A stretch of 64,000 nucleotides of DNA from Nocardiopsis composta (GTDB lineage Bacteria; Actinomycetota; Actinomycetes; Streptosporangiales; Streptosporangiaceae). Positions 8,929 through 19,677 of this stretch are shown here, one piece after another; the first letter of the stretch is position 1; each line of letters starts with the position of its first letter. The stretch is taken from assembly GCF_014200805.1 (NCBI RefSeq), contig NZ_JACHDB010000002.1, positions 868,001 to 932,000 of the forward strand, written 5' to 3'. The notes beneath the pieces were generated by a model, which was not told the origin of the DNA, searched no databases, and was given only the letters and a program-made list of their open reading frames with translations. A program made the position numbers and the translations under genes.

Positions 8929-10071
8929 TCAGAGCAGCAGTGCCCGCAGCCCGGGGATCCGGCGCACCACCGCCACCAGCGCGAGGCTGAGCAGCGCGGC
9001 GGCCGCCGCGTAGCCCAGGGCCGAACCCACCGCGCTCCAGCCGTCCGGGGCGCCGAGCAGGTCGCGCAGCTCGTACAGGACCATCACGTGCACCAGGTAG
9101 ACGCCGAAGCTCAGCCCGGAGAGCCGGCGCACCGTGCTCCGCGCCGCCTCGGCGGCCCGCCCGCCCCGGCGGGCCAGGCGCAGCCCGGCCGCGCGCAGGA
9201 CCAGGAACGCGCCGACCGAGCTCAGCAGCACTGCGGGGGAGAGGTAGTCGTAGATATAGGCCGACCCGGCGGCCCACTCGCCGGCGGAGTCCGCGAAGGC
9301 CCACGCGGTGCCGCCGGTCGCCACCGTGCCGGCGAGCAGCACCGCGGCGGCCGGGCGCGCGGTGCGCGCCCCCGGAGCGGCGGTGTGCAGCAGCCACCCC
9401 AGCAGGTAGTAGCCGAGGAACGGCAGGAACCGGGTGGCGGCGCTGGCCCCGCCGGCCCCGTCGACCAGGGTGAGCGCCTGGTCGGCGACGCCCAGCGCGG
9501 TCGTGGTCCCGGCGAACCACCACAGCCCCGACCGGGGCGTGTAGGCCACCACCGTGCGCAGGAACGGGGTGAGCAGGTACAGCCCGGCGATGACGTACAG
9601 GAAGTACAGGTGGATGCTGGGCGCGCCGGCGGCCGCCTGCCGCCAGGCGGTCTCGGCGTCCATCCCGTTCCGCCAGGTCTCCCAGAGCAGGTAGGCGACG
9701 GTCCAGGCGATCAGCGGCAGGCCGATGCGCGCCCACCGCTTGCGGTAGAAGTCCCGCGGCGACTCGGGCTTGGGGGCCAGTAGCAGCGCGCCGCTGATCA
9801 TCACGAACACCGGGACGCACCAGCGCAGCGCGGCGTCCAGTGCGTTCGCCGCCCACCACGGCGCCGACCCGAGGTCGGTGTGCGCCGCGGTCACCAGCGG
9901 GGCCACCGCGTGCACCAGCACCACGGCGCCCATGGCGCATACCCGGGCGAAGTCGACCCAGGCCGTCGAGGGCCTCGGCGGCTCGGGGGCGGCGGGCGGG
10001 GGAGCGGGGCCGTCGGACGCCGGCCGCGGCGCTGCCGCACCCCCGTCCGCACGGATGTCGTCGACGCGCAT
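8929..10071 (-). CDS. Acyltransferase family 3 membrane protein
   Basis: This 380-residue protein has about ten membrane segments. The family-3 acyltransferase core begins with VDFARVCAMGAVVLVHAV, which carries the conserved His in the first segment. Arginine-rich cytoplasmic loops follow (FYRKRWARIGLPLIAW). Such enzymes O-acylate sugars or lipids of the cell envelope or of secondary metabolites. The start is ATG at 10071 or 10077; both lie in a MGM pair. No partner genes are nearby; the gene is isolated between two long gene-free stretches and its substrate is unknown. Confidence 0.85.
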   Translation of the reverse strand: MRVDDIRADGGAAAPRPASDGPAPPPAAPEPPRPSTAWVDFARVCAMGAVVLVHAVAPLVTAAHTDLGSAPWWAANALDAALRWCVPVFVMISGALLLAPKPESPRDFYRKRWARIGLPLIAWTVAYLLWETWRNGMDAETAWRQAAAGAPSIHLYFLYVIAGLYLLTPFLRTVVAYTPRSGLWWFAGTTTALGVADQALTLVDGAGGASAATRFLPFLGYYLLGWLLHTAAPGARTARPAAAVLLAGTVATGGTAWAFADSAGEWAAGSAYIYDYLSPAVLLSSVGAFLVLRAAGLRLARRGGRAAEAARSTVRRLSGLSFGVYLVHVMVLYELRDLLGAPDGWSAVGSALGYAAAAALLSLALVAVVRRIPGLRALLL

Positions 10072-11108
10072 CCCCCATCGATACCACTTCGTTACACTGC
10101 GGCTCAACCGCCTTCCCCACCGCGCTTTCCGAACCGCGTCCGGCGCCCGGCCGCCGAGAAGGGGCCCGTCCCAGGTCACCCGCCCGCCCCGCCCCGGGCG
10201 CACCGCCGGCGGCCGGATCGGCACCGAACGGCCGAGAACGGCCCGGCCCCCGTCCCCGGTCCGCCTGCCCGGGCCGCCGCCCCTCCGGTCGGCCACCGCG
10301 CCGGCGCGGTCCGGGCCCCTGCCGGAACCGGGGCCCTTCCCCGGCGGACGGCCAGGCTGTTCTTCCTCGACGGCCTGGACGGCGCTCCGCCCTGAGAGGT
10401 CGTCGGGTATGCGGCCGGTCGCCTAGATCATTCGGCCGCAGGCCGCTTCCGCCTTGCGCCCGCCCGGTGCGTCGGCCCGCGCCTTCCCGCCTGCCCCGGG
10501 CCCGCACCTGCCTCGGCCCGTGCTCACCCGCGCCGAGCAGTGGAGACGGCGCACCGCACGCCACCGCCACTGCACAGCCCGGGCGGGGCGGCAGCGCACT
10601 GTCCGCCGCACCCCGCCTCGTCAAGGCGCCCCGCAGCGGCCATGGCGGCGGTGAGCTTGCCGCTTTCGCCCGGCCCCGAGGCTTGCGGGCAAGTGCCGAG
10701 GGCGCGGAAAGGGGCCGGGAGGGCGGAGCCCCTGTGCTCGACGCAGGCGGGTGCGGGGCCGGGGTGCGACAAGAGGCGGGACACCTGGCGGCCCTCGGCC
10801 GAAACCCTCTGGGCGGCCGGGCGGCTCTGGCGCCCCGCCGCGAAGCCAGAGCCGGCGAGGGAAGAGCCGCAAGGGCGTTTCCGTGCCCGATTCCCTTTCC
10901 CGCAACGATCCCGGGCCGCGTGTGCACGGCTTTACGCACCGGCGCCGCGGCGCGCTGTCGGAATCCGGGCAGGTGCCGGAAGGGGGGAAGGGAAGAAGGG
11001 GCCGTTCCCGCACGGGCGTCGATGCGGCGGGCGCCGCGGTCTGGCGGGTGAGGGAGGGGCGGGCCGCTCTCACCGCCGTCCCGCCCCTTCCGGCGCCTCG
11101 AATTCACA
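10072..11108. other. Long gene-free region with decayed fragments
   Basis: More than 1 kb with no believable gene. The segment at 10348-10395 encodes LFFLDGLDGAPP before a stop, matching the C-terminus (LLFLDDLDGAPV) of the small barrel protein at 12625-12912 in both protein and DNA. It looks like the tail of a lost paralogue. The sequence after it (10392-10427) belongs to a short repeat also found at 21831 and 21984. The remainder is low-complexity, high-GC filler. Confidence 0.5.
10348..10395 (+). pseudogene. C-terminal remnant of a small barrel-protein paralogue
   Basis: The frame ends RLFFLDGLDGAPP-stop, nearly the same as the end of the intact gene at 12625-12912, and the DNA matches closely over about 45 bases. 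No upstream part of the gene can be recognised. Confidence 0.5.
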
Positions 11109-11125
11109 TGTTACCGTTGGTAACA
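11109..11125. promoter_or_regulatory. Perfect 7-3-7 palindrome upstream of acyl-CoA dehydrogenase
   Basis: TGTTACCGTTGGTAACA is a perfect inverted repeat in a locally AT-richer stretch, 103 bases before the ATG. Its size and symmetry fit a TetR-family operator. No regulator gene is adjacent, so the protein that binds is unknown. Confidence 0.5.
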
Positions 11126-11228
11126 CCCTGGGGTGGCGACCTCCCCTCCTGCCGGCTGCCGCCCCTCCCCGGATCCCGACGCATTCCTCCTCCCGGTGCC
11201 CGCCGGGACGATCGAAGGACGTGTGAAG

Positions 11229-12467
11229 ATGACCGATTCCGGCGCCGCCGGCGCACCCGCGTTCAGCCTGGAGCTCAGCGAGGACATCCGCGAGGTCCGG
11301 GACTGGGTCCACGGGTTCGCCCGCGACGTCGTCCGCCCGGCCGCGGCCGAGTGGGACGAGCGCGAAGAGACCCCCTGGCCGGTCCTGCAGGAGGCGGCCA
11401 AGATCGGCCTGTACTCCCTCGACTTCTTCGCCAACCAGTGGCTGGAGCCCAGCGGCGTGGGCGTCCCGGTCGCCTTCGAGGAGCTGTACTGGGGCGACCC
11501 CGGGATCGCGCTGGCGCTGACCGGGACCGGTCTGGCCGCCGTATCGGTCGCCGCCAACGGCACCCAGGAGCAGCTGTTCGAGTGGGTGCCGCAGATGTTC
11601 GGCACCGCCGACGACATCAAGCTCGGCGCGTTCTGCTCCTCTGAGCCCGACGCGGGCAGCGACGTCTCCGCCATCCGCACCCGCGCCGTCTACGACCAGG
11701 CCGCCGACGAGTGGGTGCTCAACGGCACCAAGACCTGGGCCACCAACGGCGGCATCGCCGACGTGCACGTGGTGGTCGCCTCGGTCGACCCCGAGCTGGG
11801 CTCGCGCGGCCAGGCCAGCTTCATCGTCCCGCCGAACACCCCCGGGCTGTCCCAGGGGCAGAAGTTCGCCAAGCACGGCATCCGCGCCTCGCACACCGCC
11901 GAGGTGATCCTGGACGGCGTCCGCGTCCCCGGCAACTGCCTGCTGGGCGGCAAGGAGAAGCTGGACGAGCGGCTGGCCCGGGCCCGCGAGGGCCGGCGCT
12001 CCGGCGGCCAGGCCGCGATGAAGACCTTCGAGGCCTCCCGCCCCACCGTCGGGGCGATGGCGGTCGGCTGCGCCCGCGCCGCCTACGAGTACGCCCGCGA
12101 CTACGCGACCCAGCGCGAGCAGTTCGGCCGCCCGATCGGCGAGAACCAGGCGGTCGCCTTCACCCTGGCCGACATGGCCACCCGGATCGACGCCGCCCGG
12201 CTGCTGGTCTGGCGCGCCGCCTGGATGGCCCGCAACGACAAGGACTTCGCCCAGGCCGAAGGGTCGATGAGCAAGCTCTTCGCCAGCGAGACCGCGACCT
12301 GGGTGACCCAGAACGCCATCCGCATCCTCGGCGGGAACGGCTACACCCGCGAGTACCCGGTGGAGCGCTGGCACCGCGACGCGACCATCTTCACCATCTT
12401 CGAGGGCGCGAGCGAGATCCAGCGCCTGATCATCGGCCGCGCCGTCACCGGCCTGCCGGTGAAGTGA
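11229..12467 (+). CDS. Acyl-CoA dehydrogenase
   Basis: This 412-residue flavoprotein shows the full acyl-CoA dehydrogenase fold. An alpha-helical N-terminal domain is followed by the FAD-contact strand [20 protein letters not shown] (near 138) and [14 protein letters not shown]. The C-terminal helical domain has [15 protein letters not shown] and ends with [20 protein letters not shown]. The catalytic Glu lies in FEGASEIQR (near residue 392). It would oxidise an acyl-CoA to the enoyl-CoA and pass electrons to ETF. Chain length cannot be told. It stands alone, under a palindromic operator candidate, and is followed by a hairpin terminator. A GAAGGA lies upstream of the ATG. Confidence 0.93.
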   Translation: MTDSGAAGAPAFSLELSEDIREVRDWVHGFARDVVRPAAAEWDEREETPWPVLQEAAKIGLYSLDFFANQWLEPSGVGVPVAFEELYWGDPGIALALTGTGLAAVSVAANGTQEQLFEWVPQMFGTADDIKLGAFCSSEPDAGSDVSAIRTRAVYDQAADEWVLNGTKTWATNGGIADVHVVVASVDPELGSRGQASFIVPPNTPGLSQGQKFAKHGIRASHTAEVILDGVRVPGNCLLGGKEKLDERLARAREGRRSGGQAAMKTFEASRPTVGAMAVGCARAAYEYARDYATQREQFGRPIGENQAVAFTLADMATRIDAARLLVWRAAWMARNDKDFAQAEGSMSKLFASETATWVTQNAIRILGGNGYTREYPVERWHRDATIFTIFEGASEIQRLIIGRAVTGLPVK

Positions 12468-12489
12468 GCGTTCCGCTGGTGGGAACGGG

Positions 12490-12512
12490 AGGCGGGGCCG
12501 CGGCCCCCGCCT
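12490..12512 (+). terminator. Hairpin with short T run after acyl-CoA dehydrogenase
   Basis: Arms AGGCGGGG and CCCCGCCT with a 7-base loop are followed by a short T run; it lies about 23 bases after the stop. Confidence 0.6.
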
Positions 12513-12624
12513 TTCCCATTCTCCCCGGACCGGCCCCGCCCGCCCCGGCACCGCGGCCGTCGGCAGAAGGGACGGGGAGGCAGGGCCGTCCGGCGGTCCG
12601 CCGGCCTCCTCCCCGAGAGGCCGA

Positions 12625-12912
12625 TCAGACCGGGGCGCCGTCCAGGTCGTCGAGGAAGAGCAGCCGGGTGCTGCCGGGCACCACGCCGCCCCGGCGGTGC
12701 GCCTCCTCCAGCTGCGGGGAGGGGAAGTGCGCGCGGACCCGCTCCGCATCGTCGAAGCCGAGCAGCACCACGGCCTCGTCCGGGGCGTCGGCGTCCCGCG
12801 CGACCAGCAGGGTGCTCAACCCCAGCCCGGATCGGCGCCCGTCCAGCGAGTCGAACGCCTCGCGCCACCGGTCGTAGTCGGTGAACCGCTGGCGGATCAG
12901 CAGGTACGGCAC
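12625..12912 (-). CDS. Small dimeric alpha/beta-barrel-like protein
   Basis: This 95-residue protein starts at a GTG with GGATGGAG upstream. The pattern is that of a ferredoxin-like alpha/beta barrel (antibiotic monooxygenase or cyclase size): strand PYLLIRQRF, helix DYDRWREAFDSLDGRR, strand TLLVARDADAPDEAVVLLGF, helix DAERVRAHFPSPQLEEAHRRGG. Members bind small aromatic or polyketide substrates or are simply of unknown function; no catalytic residue can be named. Its final twelve residues recur as a remnant at 10348-10395. Confidence 0.6.
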   Translation of the reverse strand: MPYLLIRQRFTDYDRWREAFDSLDGRRSGLGLSTLLVARDADAPDEAVVLLGFDDAERVRAHFPSPQLEEAHRRGGVVPGSTRLLFLDDLDGAPV

Positions 12913-13039
12913 GGGGTCTCCATCCGTCGTCGGATCGGCGTGCGCGGCGGCCCGCATCCGGGCCGCCGGTACCCGTTCTACCCCCGCCCGCGGCCCGTCC
13001 GACCGGGCCCCCGGTTCCGCCTGCGCCCCGGCCCCGGAG

Positions 13040-13654
13040 TCAGCGCAGCAGGGTGAAGAGCAGCGAGGCGGCGGCGCCGATCAGCGCGCCGCCCAGCACC
13101 TGGGGCGGGGTGTGGTGGCGCAGGCGCAGCCGGGACCAGGCGACGAGGGCGGTGAGCGGGAGCGCCGCCGCGGCGCCCGCGGCACCGAGGTAGACGGCGC
13201 TCACCCCGGAGGCGATGACCGCGATGAGCGTGTGCACGCTGGGCTTGGTGCGGAGCGGGTCGGTGAAGACCCACAGCACCAGCGCCACGGCGCACATCAC
13301 CGCGCCGAGGACCACCAGGTCCCGCGGCCCGCCCAGGGCGGCTCCGACGGCGGTCCCCGCGGCGGTGGAGGCCAGGCAGACCAGCAGCGGCCAGCGGCGC
13401 TTGCGGCCGTCCCGGACGTGCCGGTCCTCCCACCACCCGCGCCGGACGCCCGCCGCGATGAAGCCGGCCGGCACCACCGCGCCGAACAGGGCGGCCTGCA
13501 GCCCCCAGAGCACGGCCTGCGGCGCGGAGCCGGCGGAGTGCGCCGCGGTGACCGCGACGATGTAGGCGACCGCCTGGGCCGGGGCGAGCAGGCCGGTGGC
13601 CGCGCGGGCCAGCCGGTTCCCGGCCGGGGCCGGCGCGGTGGCGGTCGGGGGCAT
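13040..13654 (-). CDS. PAP2-like membrane protein
   Basis: This 204-residue protein has about five to six membrane segments. Two PAP2-superfamily phosphatase motifs are recognisable: KPSVHT, which matches the PSGH motif, and SRLRLRHHTPPQVLGG, which matches SRxxxxxHxxxDxxxG with the Asp replaced by Gln. The first KxxxxxxRP motif is not obvious. It could hydrolyse lipid phosphates at the membrane or be a degenerate member. It begins with ATG at 13654; no operon partner is seen. Confidence 0.65.
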   Translation of the reverse strand: MPPTATAPAPAGNRLARAATGLLAPAQAVAYIVAVTAAHSAGSAPQAVLWGLQAALFGAVVPAGFIAAGVRRGWWEDRHVRDGRKRRWPLLVCLASTAAGTAVGAALGGPRDLVVLGAVMCAVALVLWVFTDPLRTKPSVHTLIAVIASGVSAVYLGAAGAAAALPLTALVAWSRLRLRHHTPPQVLGGALIGAAASLLFTLLR

Positions 13655-14012
13655 GGGGCGGCTCCGAGGGGTGCGGGGCGGCGCTGCCTGCGCGGGTCCG
13701 TGCAGGGCGGAGCCGTCCCGGCGGTGCGGCGGCCCGGCGCGGAAGTCTACAGCGCCGTCCCGCCCGGGGCCGCGCCGGCCGGTGGGGTCTCCCGCCGGCG
13801 CCCTGTGCCCGCACAGGCCGGGGCAGGAGGAGGACGCCGCCCTCCTTACCGCGGGGGACGGGCCGCGGCCCGTCCGCCGGCCGCGGGCACAGGGCGCCGA
13901 TGGCGCCCCGCCCGCCGCCGCACCCCGGCCCCTTCTCCCGGCCGCCGGCTCCGCCCCTCCGGGCCCTGCCCCGCCGGTCCCGGGCCGCGCCGCGGGCGGG
14001 CGGAGCGCCCCT
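13655..14012. other. Gene-free gap
   Basis: About 360 bases of GC-rich sequence with no coding pattern. A short symmetrical stretch, GGACGGGCCGCGGCCCGTCC at 13857-13876, is a perfect 20-base palindrome and could form a hairpin. Confidence 0.35.
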
Positions 14013-14432
14013 CTAGTCCTGCCGCTCCGCGGAGTCCCGCCAGTAGGTGCCGAAGCCCCACACGTTGCCCTCGGGGTCCCGGGCGGCGTACTCGCGCGAG
14101 CCGTAGTCCGTGTCCGCGGGCTCGGCGAGGATCTCCGCGCCGGCGGCCCGGGCCCGGGCGCAGTGCGCGTCCGGGTCGTCCACCACCGCGAACAGCACCT
14201 GCGGGGCGGGCGGGACCGACACCGGTCCGGCGTCCTCGCCCCGGGCGGAGCCCACCATCACCGCGCTCTCGCCGAACCGGAGCTCGGCGTGCTCCACCGG
14301 GTCCCCCTCGGGCGGGTAGCGGACCTCGGCGGTGAAGCCGAACGCCTCGGTCAGGAACCGGATCGCCCTGTCCGCCTCGCGGTAGCGCAGTACCGGGAAG
14401 ACCGTCTGGCGGGGGCGTCGCTGCTCGGCCAC
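14013..14432 (-). CDS. VOC (glyoxalase-like) family protein
   Basis: This 139-residue protein shows two beta-alpha-beta-beta-beta modules of the vicinal oxygen chelate fold: FPVLRYREADRAIRFLTEAFGF, then VLFAVVDDPDAHCARARAAGAEIL, and the closing REYAARDPEGNVWGFGTY. The last motif is typical of the PhnB/glyoxalase-like subgroup. The start is GTG at 14432. An AraC regulator lies 114 bases upstream on the same strand. The substrate is unknown. Confidence 0.85.
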   Translation of the reverse strand: MAEQRRPRQTVFPVLRYREADRAIRFLTEAFGFTAEVRYPPEGDPVEHAELRFGESAVMVGSARGEDAGPVSVPPAPQVLFAVVDDPDAHCARARAAGAEILAEPADTDYGSREYAARDPEGNVWGFGTYWRDSAERQD

Positions 14433-14546
14433 TGTCCTCGTCCTCTCGCTCGGCGGCCGCCCGCCCGTCGCGGGCGGCCGTGCGACCGACGCTAGGCGGG
14501 CCGGGGCCGCCCGGTCTTGTACGGACGGGAGCCGGGCGCGCCGCGG

Positions 14547-15398
14547 TCAGTCCGGGCGGCGCATCGCGGCGACGGTCGCGTCGGCCAGCATCTCGGCGCG
14601 CAGCTCGGCGGGGGTGCAGCCGGTCAGGTCGCGCCACTCCCGGGTGAGGTGCGGCTGGTCGTGGTAGCCGCACGCGGCGGCGGCCTCGGCGAGCGGCCGC
14701 CCGGACAGGACCAGGCCGAGCGCGGAGCGGAAGCGCAGCACCCGGGCGGCGGCCTTGGGCGCCAGGCCGAGCTGGTCGTGGAAGCGCGCGGTGAGGTGGC
14801 GGCGGCCGTAGCCGGTCTCCCGGCACAGCTCGGTGACGGTGGCGCGGCCGTCCGAGGAGGCCAGCACCTCCCAGGCGCGGGCCACCATCGGGTGCACCGC
14901 CGCCGGGTGCCGGGCCCGGTCCAGCAGGGCGGCGTCGAGCAGGTCGAACCGCTCCGCCCAGCCGAGCGCCTCGGCCATCCGCTCCACCAGCCCCCGGGCC
15001 TGCGGGCCGAGCACCTCCTCCAGCGGGACGATCTCGCCGGCCAGCTCGCGCAGCGGCAGCCCGAACAGGGCGTAGGCCCCCGTCGGGGTCGGTTCGAACT
15101 CCACCCCGTACTGCTCGCCGCCGTCCAGGGTGTAGGCGGCCCGGTCGTGCATCCCGGAGATGAACGAGGAGACCGGGGCGACCTCGAAGGCGGGCCCGGC
15201 GGAACCGACCCAGCCGGCCCTGAACCGCCCGCCCAGGTTGACGATGACCGTGACCGAGCCGGCGGGCGGCTCCCGGCGCCACACCGCCGCCCCCGCGGAG
15301 TAGCGGTAGCCGCGGTAGAGCGGCACGTGCCGGCGGAGCGCGGGGTGCGGGGCCCGCGCGGCGGCCTCCACGGAGGCGGTCTGCACGGCGGCGTCCAT
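14547..15398 (-). CDS. AraC family transcriptional regulator
   Basis: This 283-residue regulator has an N-terminal sensor domain ([25 protein letters not shown]). A C-terminal AraC domain holds two helix-turn-helix units: [19 protein letters not shown] and [28 protein letters not shown], the canonical second-helix motif (about residues 190-265). It precedes a VOC gene on the same strand, a common pairing, though regulation of that gene is inference. It starts with ATG at 15398. Confidence 0.9.
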   Translation of the reverse strand: MDAAVQTASVEAAARAPHPALRRHVPLYRGYRYSAGAAVWRREPPAGSVTVIVNLGGRFRAGWVGSAGPAFEVAPVSSFISGMHDRAAYTLDGGEQYGVEFEPTPTGAYALFGLPLRELAGEIVPLEEVLGPQARGLVERMAEALGWAERFDLLDAALLDRARHPAAVHPMVARAWEVLASSDGRATVTELCRETGYGRRHLTARFHDQLGLAPKAAARVLRFRSALGLVLSGRPLAEAAAACGYHDQPHLTREWRDLTGCTPAELRAEMLADATVAAMRRPD

Positions 15399-15492
15399 GG
15401 GCCGAGTATCCCGCCGCGGCGCCGGGGGCGCCAGGGGACCCGGCGCGGGGCGGTGCGGTGCGCCCGTTCCCGCCCGCCCCGCGCCGGGCGGC

Positions 15493-16962
15493 TCACTCGG
15501 CCTCGTGCCGCTCCAGGAAGGTGTAGACGTCGGTCTCGTCCACGCCGGGGAAGGTGCCCGAGGGCAGCGCGGACAGCACGTGCGAGTGGGCGCGGGCCGA
15601 CGGCCAGACGTTGCCCTCCCAGCGGGCGGCCAGCTCGGCCGGCGGCCGGACGCAGCACTCCCCGTTCGGGCAGTTGGACTTGGTGCGGTTGGTGGTCTCC
15701 CGGCCGCGGAACCAGCGGGACTCCTTGTAGGGCACGCCGAGGGTGATCGCGAAGTTCCGCTCCCGGCTGGGGTCGACGTGCGCCACGCACCAGTGCGTCC
15801 CGTTGGGCTTGTCGGTGTACTGGTAGTACAGCGAGTACCGGTCGGGGGAGGCGAACACCTGCCGGCCGGACCAGTACCGGCACATCCGCTGGCCCTCGAT
15901 GGCGCCGCTCTCGTCGGTGGGGAAGACCAGCCCGTCGTTCTCGTAGGCCTTGTAGATGATGCCGGTCTCGTCGTTGCGGATGAAGTGGCAGACCAGGTCC
16001 AGGTGGCGGTAGGCCAGGTTGGTGAACCGGTGCGCGGCCATCTCGTAGGAGACCGAGAAGACGTCCCGCAGGTCCTCCACCGACAGGTCGCGGGCCTTCT
16101 TGGCCTCCTGCAGGTAGGTCACCGCCGGCTCCTCGGGCATCAGCACGGCCGCGGCGAAGTAGTTGGCCTCCACCCGCTGGCGGAGGAAGTCGGCGAAGTC
16201 CCGCGGGTGGTCGTGGCCGAGCACGAAGTGGCCGAGGGTCTGCAGCAGGATCGTGCGCGGGCTGTGCATGCCCAGCGACTCCCGCTTGAGGTAGAGCCGG
16301 CGGTTGCGGGTGTCGGTGACCGAGCGCACCGAGCGCGGCAGGTCCTGCACGTAGCGCAGGGTGAAGCCGTGGTGGGTGACGATGGCCAGGATCTGCCCCT
16401 GGGAGAGCGCCCCGCCGCTGTAGCCGATCGCGTCCAGCGTCTCCTTGGCGGCCTTCTCGATCTGCTCGAAGTAGTTGCCCCGCTCGCGCATCTGGCGGCG
16501 CAGGTCGGCGTTGGCCCGGCGGGCCTCCTCCGGGCTGGCGGTGGGCTTGACGCTGCGCCGCTTCAGCTCCTCGTAGAGGCCGACGATGTGCTCCAGCACG
16601 TCGTTGGGGACCCGCTTGCCCACCTTGAGGTGCGAGAGGTTGAGGCCCTGGTACACCGGGTCGCGCTGGGCCTCCTCCAGGGCGATCTCCAGCTGGGCGC
16701 GGCGGCTGGGGGGCTGCCGGGAGAGCAGCTCCTCCACCGAGACGCCGAGGGCCTGGGCCAGCGAGGTGAGCAGCGACAGCTTCGGCTCGCGCTTGCCGTT
16801 CTCCAGCAGCGAGAGCTGGGAGGGCGCCCGTCCGACGCGTTCCCCGAGGTCGGAGAGGGTCATCCCGCGGTTCCGGCGGAGGTGCCGGAGGCGCTGGCCA
16901 AAGGTGACGAGATCCAGGTCACCCGGCAAAGACGGGATTTCTTCAGTACCAAAGTACGTCAT
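15493..16962 (-). CDS. ramB: RamB-type regulator of acetate metabolism
   Basis: This 489-residue protein has an XRE helix-turn-helix near the start ([19 protein letters not shown] to [15 protein letters not shown], about residues 21-60). A long ImmA/IrrE-like middle section follows ([17 protein letters not shown], which carries an HxxxH-like pair), then the DUF2083 C-terminal region with a Cys cluster (NCPNGECC). Length, domain order and divergent position next to isocitrate lyase all match RamB of corynebacteria and mycobacteria, a regulator of glyoxylate-cycle genes. The ATG at 16962 is the only good start. A RamB box lies in the shared intergenic region, so self-control is also possible. 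Confidence 0.93.
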   Translation of the reverse strand: MTYFGTEEIPSLPGDLDLVTFGQRLRHLRRNRGMTLSDLGERVGRAPSQLSLLENGKREPKLSLLTSLAQALGVSVEELLSRQPPSRRAQLEIALEEAQRDPVYQGLNLSHLKVGKRVPNDVLEHIVGLYEELKRRSVKPTASPEEARRANADLRRQMRERGNYFEQIEKAAKETLDAIGYSGGALSQGQILAIVTHHGFTLRYVQDLPRSVRSVTDTRNRRLYLKRESLGMHSPRTILLQTLGHFVLGHDHPRDFADFLRQRVEANYFAAAVLMPEEPAVTYLQEAKKARDLSVEDLRDVFSVSYEMAAHRFTNLAYRHLDLVCHFIRNDETGIIYKAYENDGLVFPTDESGAIEGQRMCRYWSGRQVFASPDRYSLYYQYTDKPNGTHWCVAHVDPSRERNFAITLGVPYKESRWFRGRETTNRTKSNCPNGECCVRPPAELAARWEGNVWPSARAHSHVLSALPSGTFPGVDETDVYTFLERHEAE

Positions 16963-17020
16963 GGCTTCATCTTAGGGAAAGATTCGAAGATCTTCACCTG
17001 GAATCGGCTCGAAAAACCCT

Positions 17021-17034
17021 GGAACTTTGCGAAG
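17021..17034 (+). promoter_or_regulatory. RamB box between ramB and aceA
   Basis: GGAACTTTGCGAAG fits the corynebacterial RamB consensus as I recall it, (A/G)(A/G)AACTTTGC(A/G)AA, without mismatch. It lies 109 bases before the aceA start and 59 bases before the ramB start. A GAAGATCTTC palindrome at 16986-16995 lies nearer the ramB start. Confidence 0.75.
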
Positions 17035-17142
17035 AATCGTAGTCACCGGCGGGGAACACGGTCCCCGCAAGGCCGGAAGGCCGAGCGGAACCCGTCTCCA
17101 GCCGGTACAACGACCAGGGGAACTGAGAAGGCGGGTAGCCAG

Positions 17143-18427
<1,285 letters not shown>

Positions 18428-18441
<14 letters not shown>

Positions 18442-18558
18442 GCACCGGCTCCTCGTCCCCGACGGCCGCCCGCCCCGCTTTCGTGGCTGGGGCGCGGCGG
18501 GTGGGCCGTCACCGCCGCCGGGCCCGCGGTTCTCGTGTCACCCGCGGGCCCGGCGGCC
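18428..18558 (+). repeat. Tandem hairpin block, unit 1 (overlaps aceA 3' end)
   Basis: This 131-base unit starts inside the last codons of aceA (CAGCGGCTCACTG) and is repeated at 18597-18726. It contains a hairpin with arms CCGCCGGGCCCGCGG and CCGCGGGCCCGGCGG and an 11-base loop, plus a weaker upstream stem. It probably ends the aceA transcript. Confidence 0.8.
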
Positions 18559-18596
18559 CTGAGACCATATGACGGAGAGAAGAGGACCGGACAGGC

Positions 18597-18726
18597 CAGC
18601 GGCTCACTGGCGCCGGCTCCTCCTCCCTGACGGCCGCCCGCCCCGCTTTCGTGGCTGGGGCGCGGCGGGCGGGCCGTCACCGCCGCCGGATCCGCGGTTC
18701 TCGTGTCACCCGCGGATCCGGCGGCC
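18597..18726 (+). repeat. Tandem hairpin block, unit 2
   Basis: Second copy of the block, offset by 168-169 bases. Both stem arms have changed in step: GGGCCC has become GGATCC in each arm, so pairing is kept. The aceA stop TGA is changed to TGG in this copy. Confidence 0.8.
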
Positions 18727-18734
18727 TTTCCGCT

Positions 18735-18769
18735 GCGGCGGCGCCCGCGGGCCTCGCGGGCGCCGCCGC
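18735..18769 (+). terminator. Third hairpin downstream of aceA
   Basis: Perfect 15-base arms (18735-18749, 18755-18769) with a 5-base loop lie nine bases after the second repeat unit. With the two repeat hairpins they make a triple barrier between aceA and the next gene. Confidence 0.55.
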
Positions 18770-18827
18770 GGTGCGTCCCGCCCCTCCCCGCACCGGCCGC
18801 CCGCCGGGGCGTGCGATGATCGGCCGC

Positions 18828-19670
18828 ATGTCCGAGCCCACCACCCCGCGGGCCGCCGCGCCCGGCCCGGAACCGGAGCCGGCCCCCGCGTCCGCCTCCC
18901 TGCCGACGCCCGCCCCGCTCACCGCGCGGCTGCTCGGCTGGGAGGTCGTCTGCGTCCTGGCCCTGTCACTGGGCGCCTCGGCGGTCGCCGCGGTGATCTC
19001 CTTCGCCGGCGCGCTCACCGCCCCGGGCGGGCTGGCCGAGCAGACGGCCAACCTCGTCGTACCGCGGGCCGAGGCCGAGCGGCCCTGGCTGGACCTCTCC
19101 CGGCAGCTCTCCTCGCTGGTGTTCGCGATGGCGCCGGTGGTGCTGGTGATCCACCTGCTGCACCGCACCCGGGAGTCGGCCCGCACCATCGGCTTCGACC
19201 TGCGCCGCCCCGGCTTCGACCTGGCCGCGGGCGCCGGCCTGGCGGCGCTGATCGGCTGCGGCGGCCTCGTCGTCTACCTGGTCTCCTGGCGGCTGGGGCT
19301 CACCGTCACGGTGGCCCCCAGCTCGCTGGAGGAGCACTGGTGGCAGTACCCCGTCCTGATCCTGCAGGCGGTCAAGAACGGGGTGCTGGAGGAGGTGATC
19401 GTGGTCGGCTACCTCATGTTGCGGCTGGGGCAGATGGGGTGGTCGCCGGTGCGGATCATCGCGGTCAGCGCGGTGCTGCGCGCCTTCTACCACCTCTACC
19501 AGGGGGTGGGGATGTTCTTCGGGAACCTGGTGATGGGCGTGGTGTTCTGCTGGTTCTACCGGCGCTGGGGCCGGGTGGGCCCGCTGGTCGCCGCGCACTC
19601 GCTGATCGACATCGCGGCGTTCGCCGGCTCGGTGCTGCTCATCGGGAAGGTCGGCTGGCTGCCGGGCTGA
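18828..19670 (+). CDS. CPBP-family intramembrane metalloprotease
   Basis: This 280-residue membrane protein has about seven to eight segments. Motif 1 reads EEVIVVGYLMLRL (EE present, the usual Arg replaced by Val), motif 2 FYHLYQG, and motif 3 AAHSLIDIAAF. Family members cleave or modify membrane-bound substrates or act in bacteriocin immunity; the role here is unknown. Unlike the broken paralogue at 3757-4719, the frame is intact. The ATG at 18828 precedes a Pro/Ala-rich tail and the first membrane segment (about residue 38). Confidence 0.8.
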   Translation: MSEPTTPRAAAPGPEPEPAPASASLPTPAPLTARLLGWEVVCVLALSLGASAVAAVISFAGALTAPGGLAEQTANLVVPRAEAERPWLDLSRQLSSLVFAMAPVVLVIHLLHRTRESARTIGFDLRRPGFDLAAGAGLAALIGCGGLVVYLVSWRLGLTVTVAPSSLEEHWWQYPVLILQAVKNGVLEEVIVVGYLMLRLGQMGWSPVRIIAVSAVLRAFYHLYQGVGMFFGNLVMGVVFCWFYRRWGRVGPLVAAHSLIDIAAFAGSVLLIGKVGWLPG

Positions 19671-19677
19671 CCCGGCC

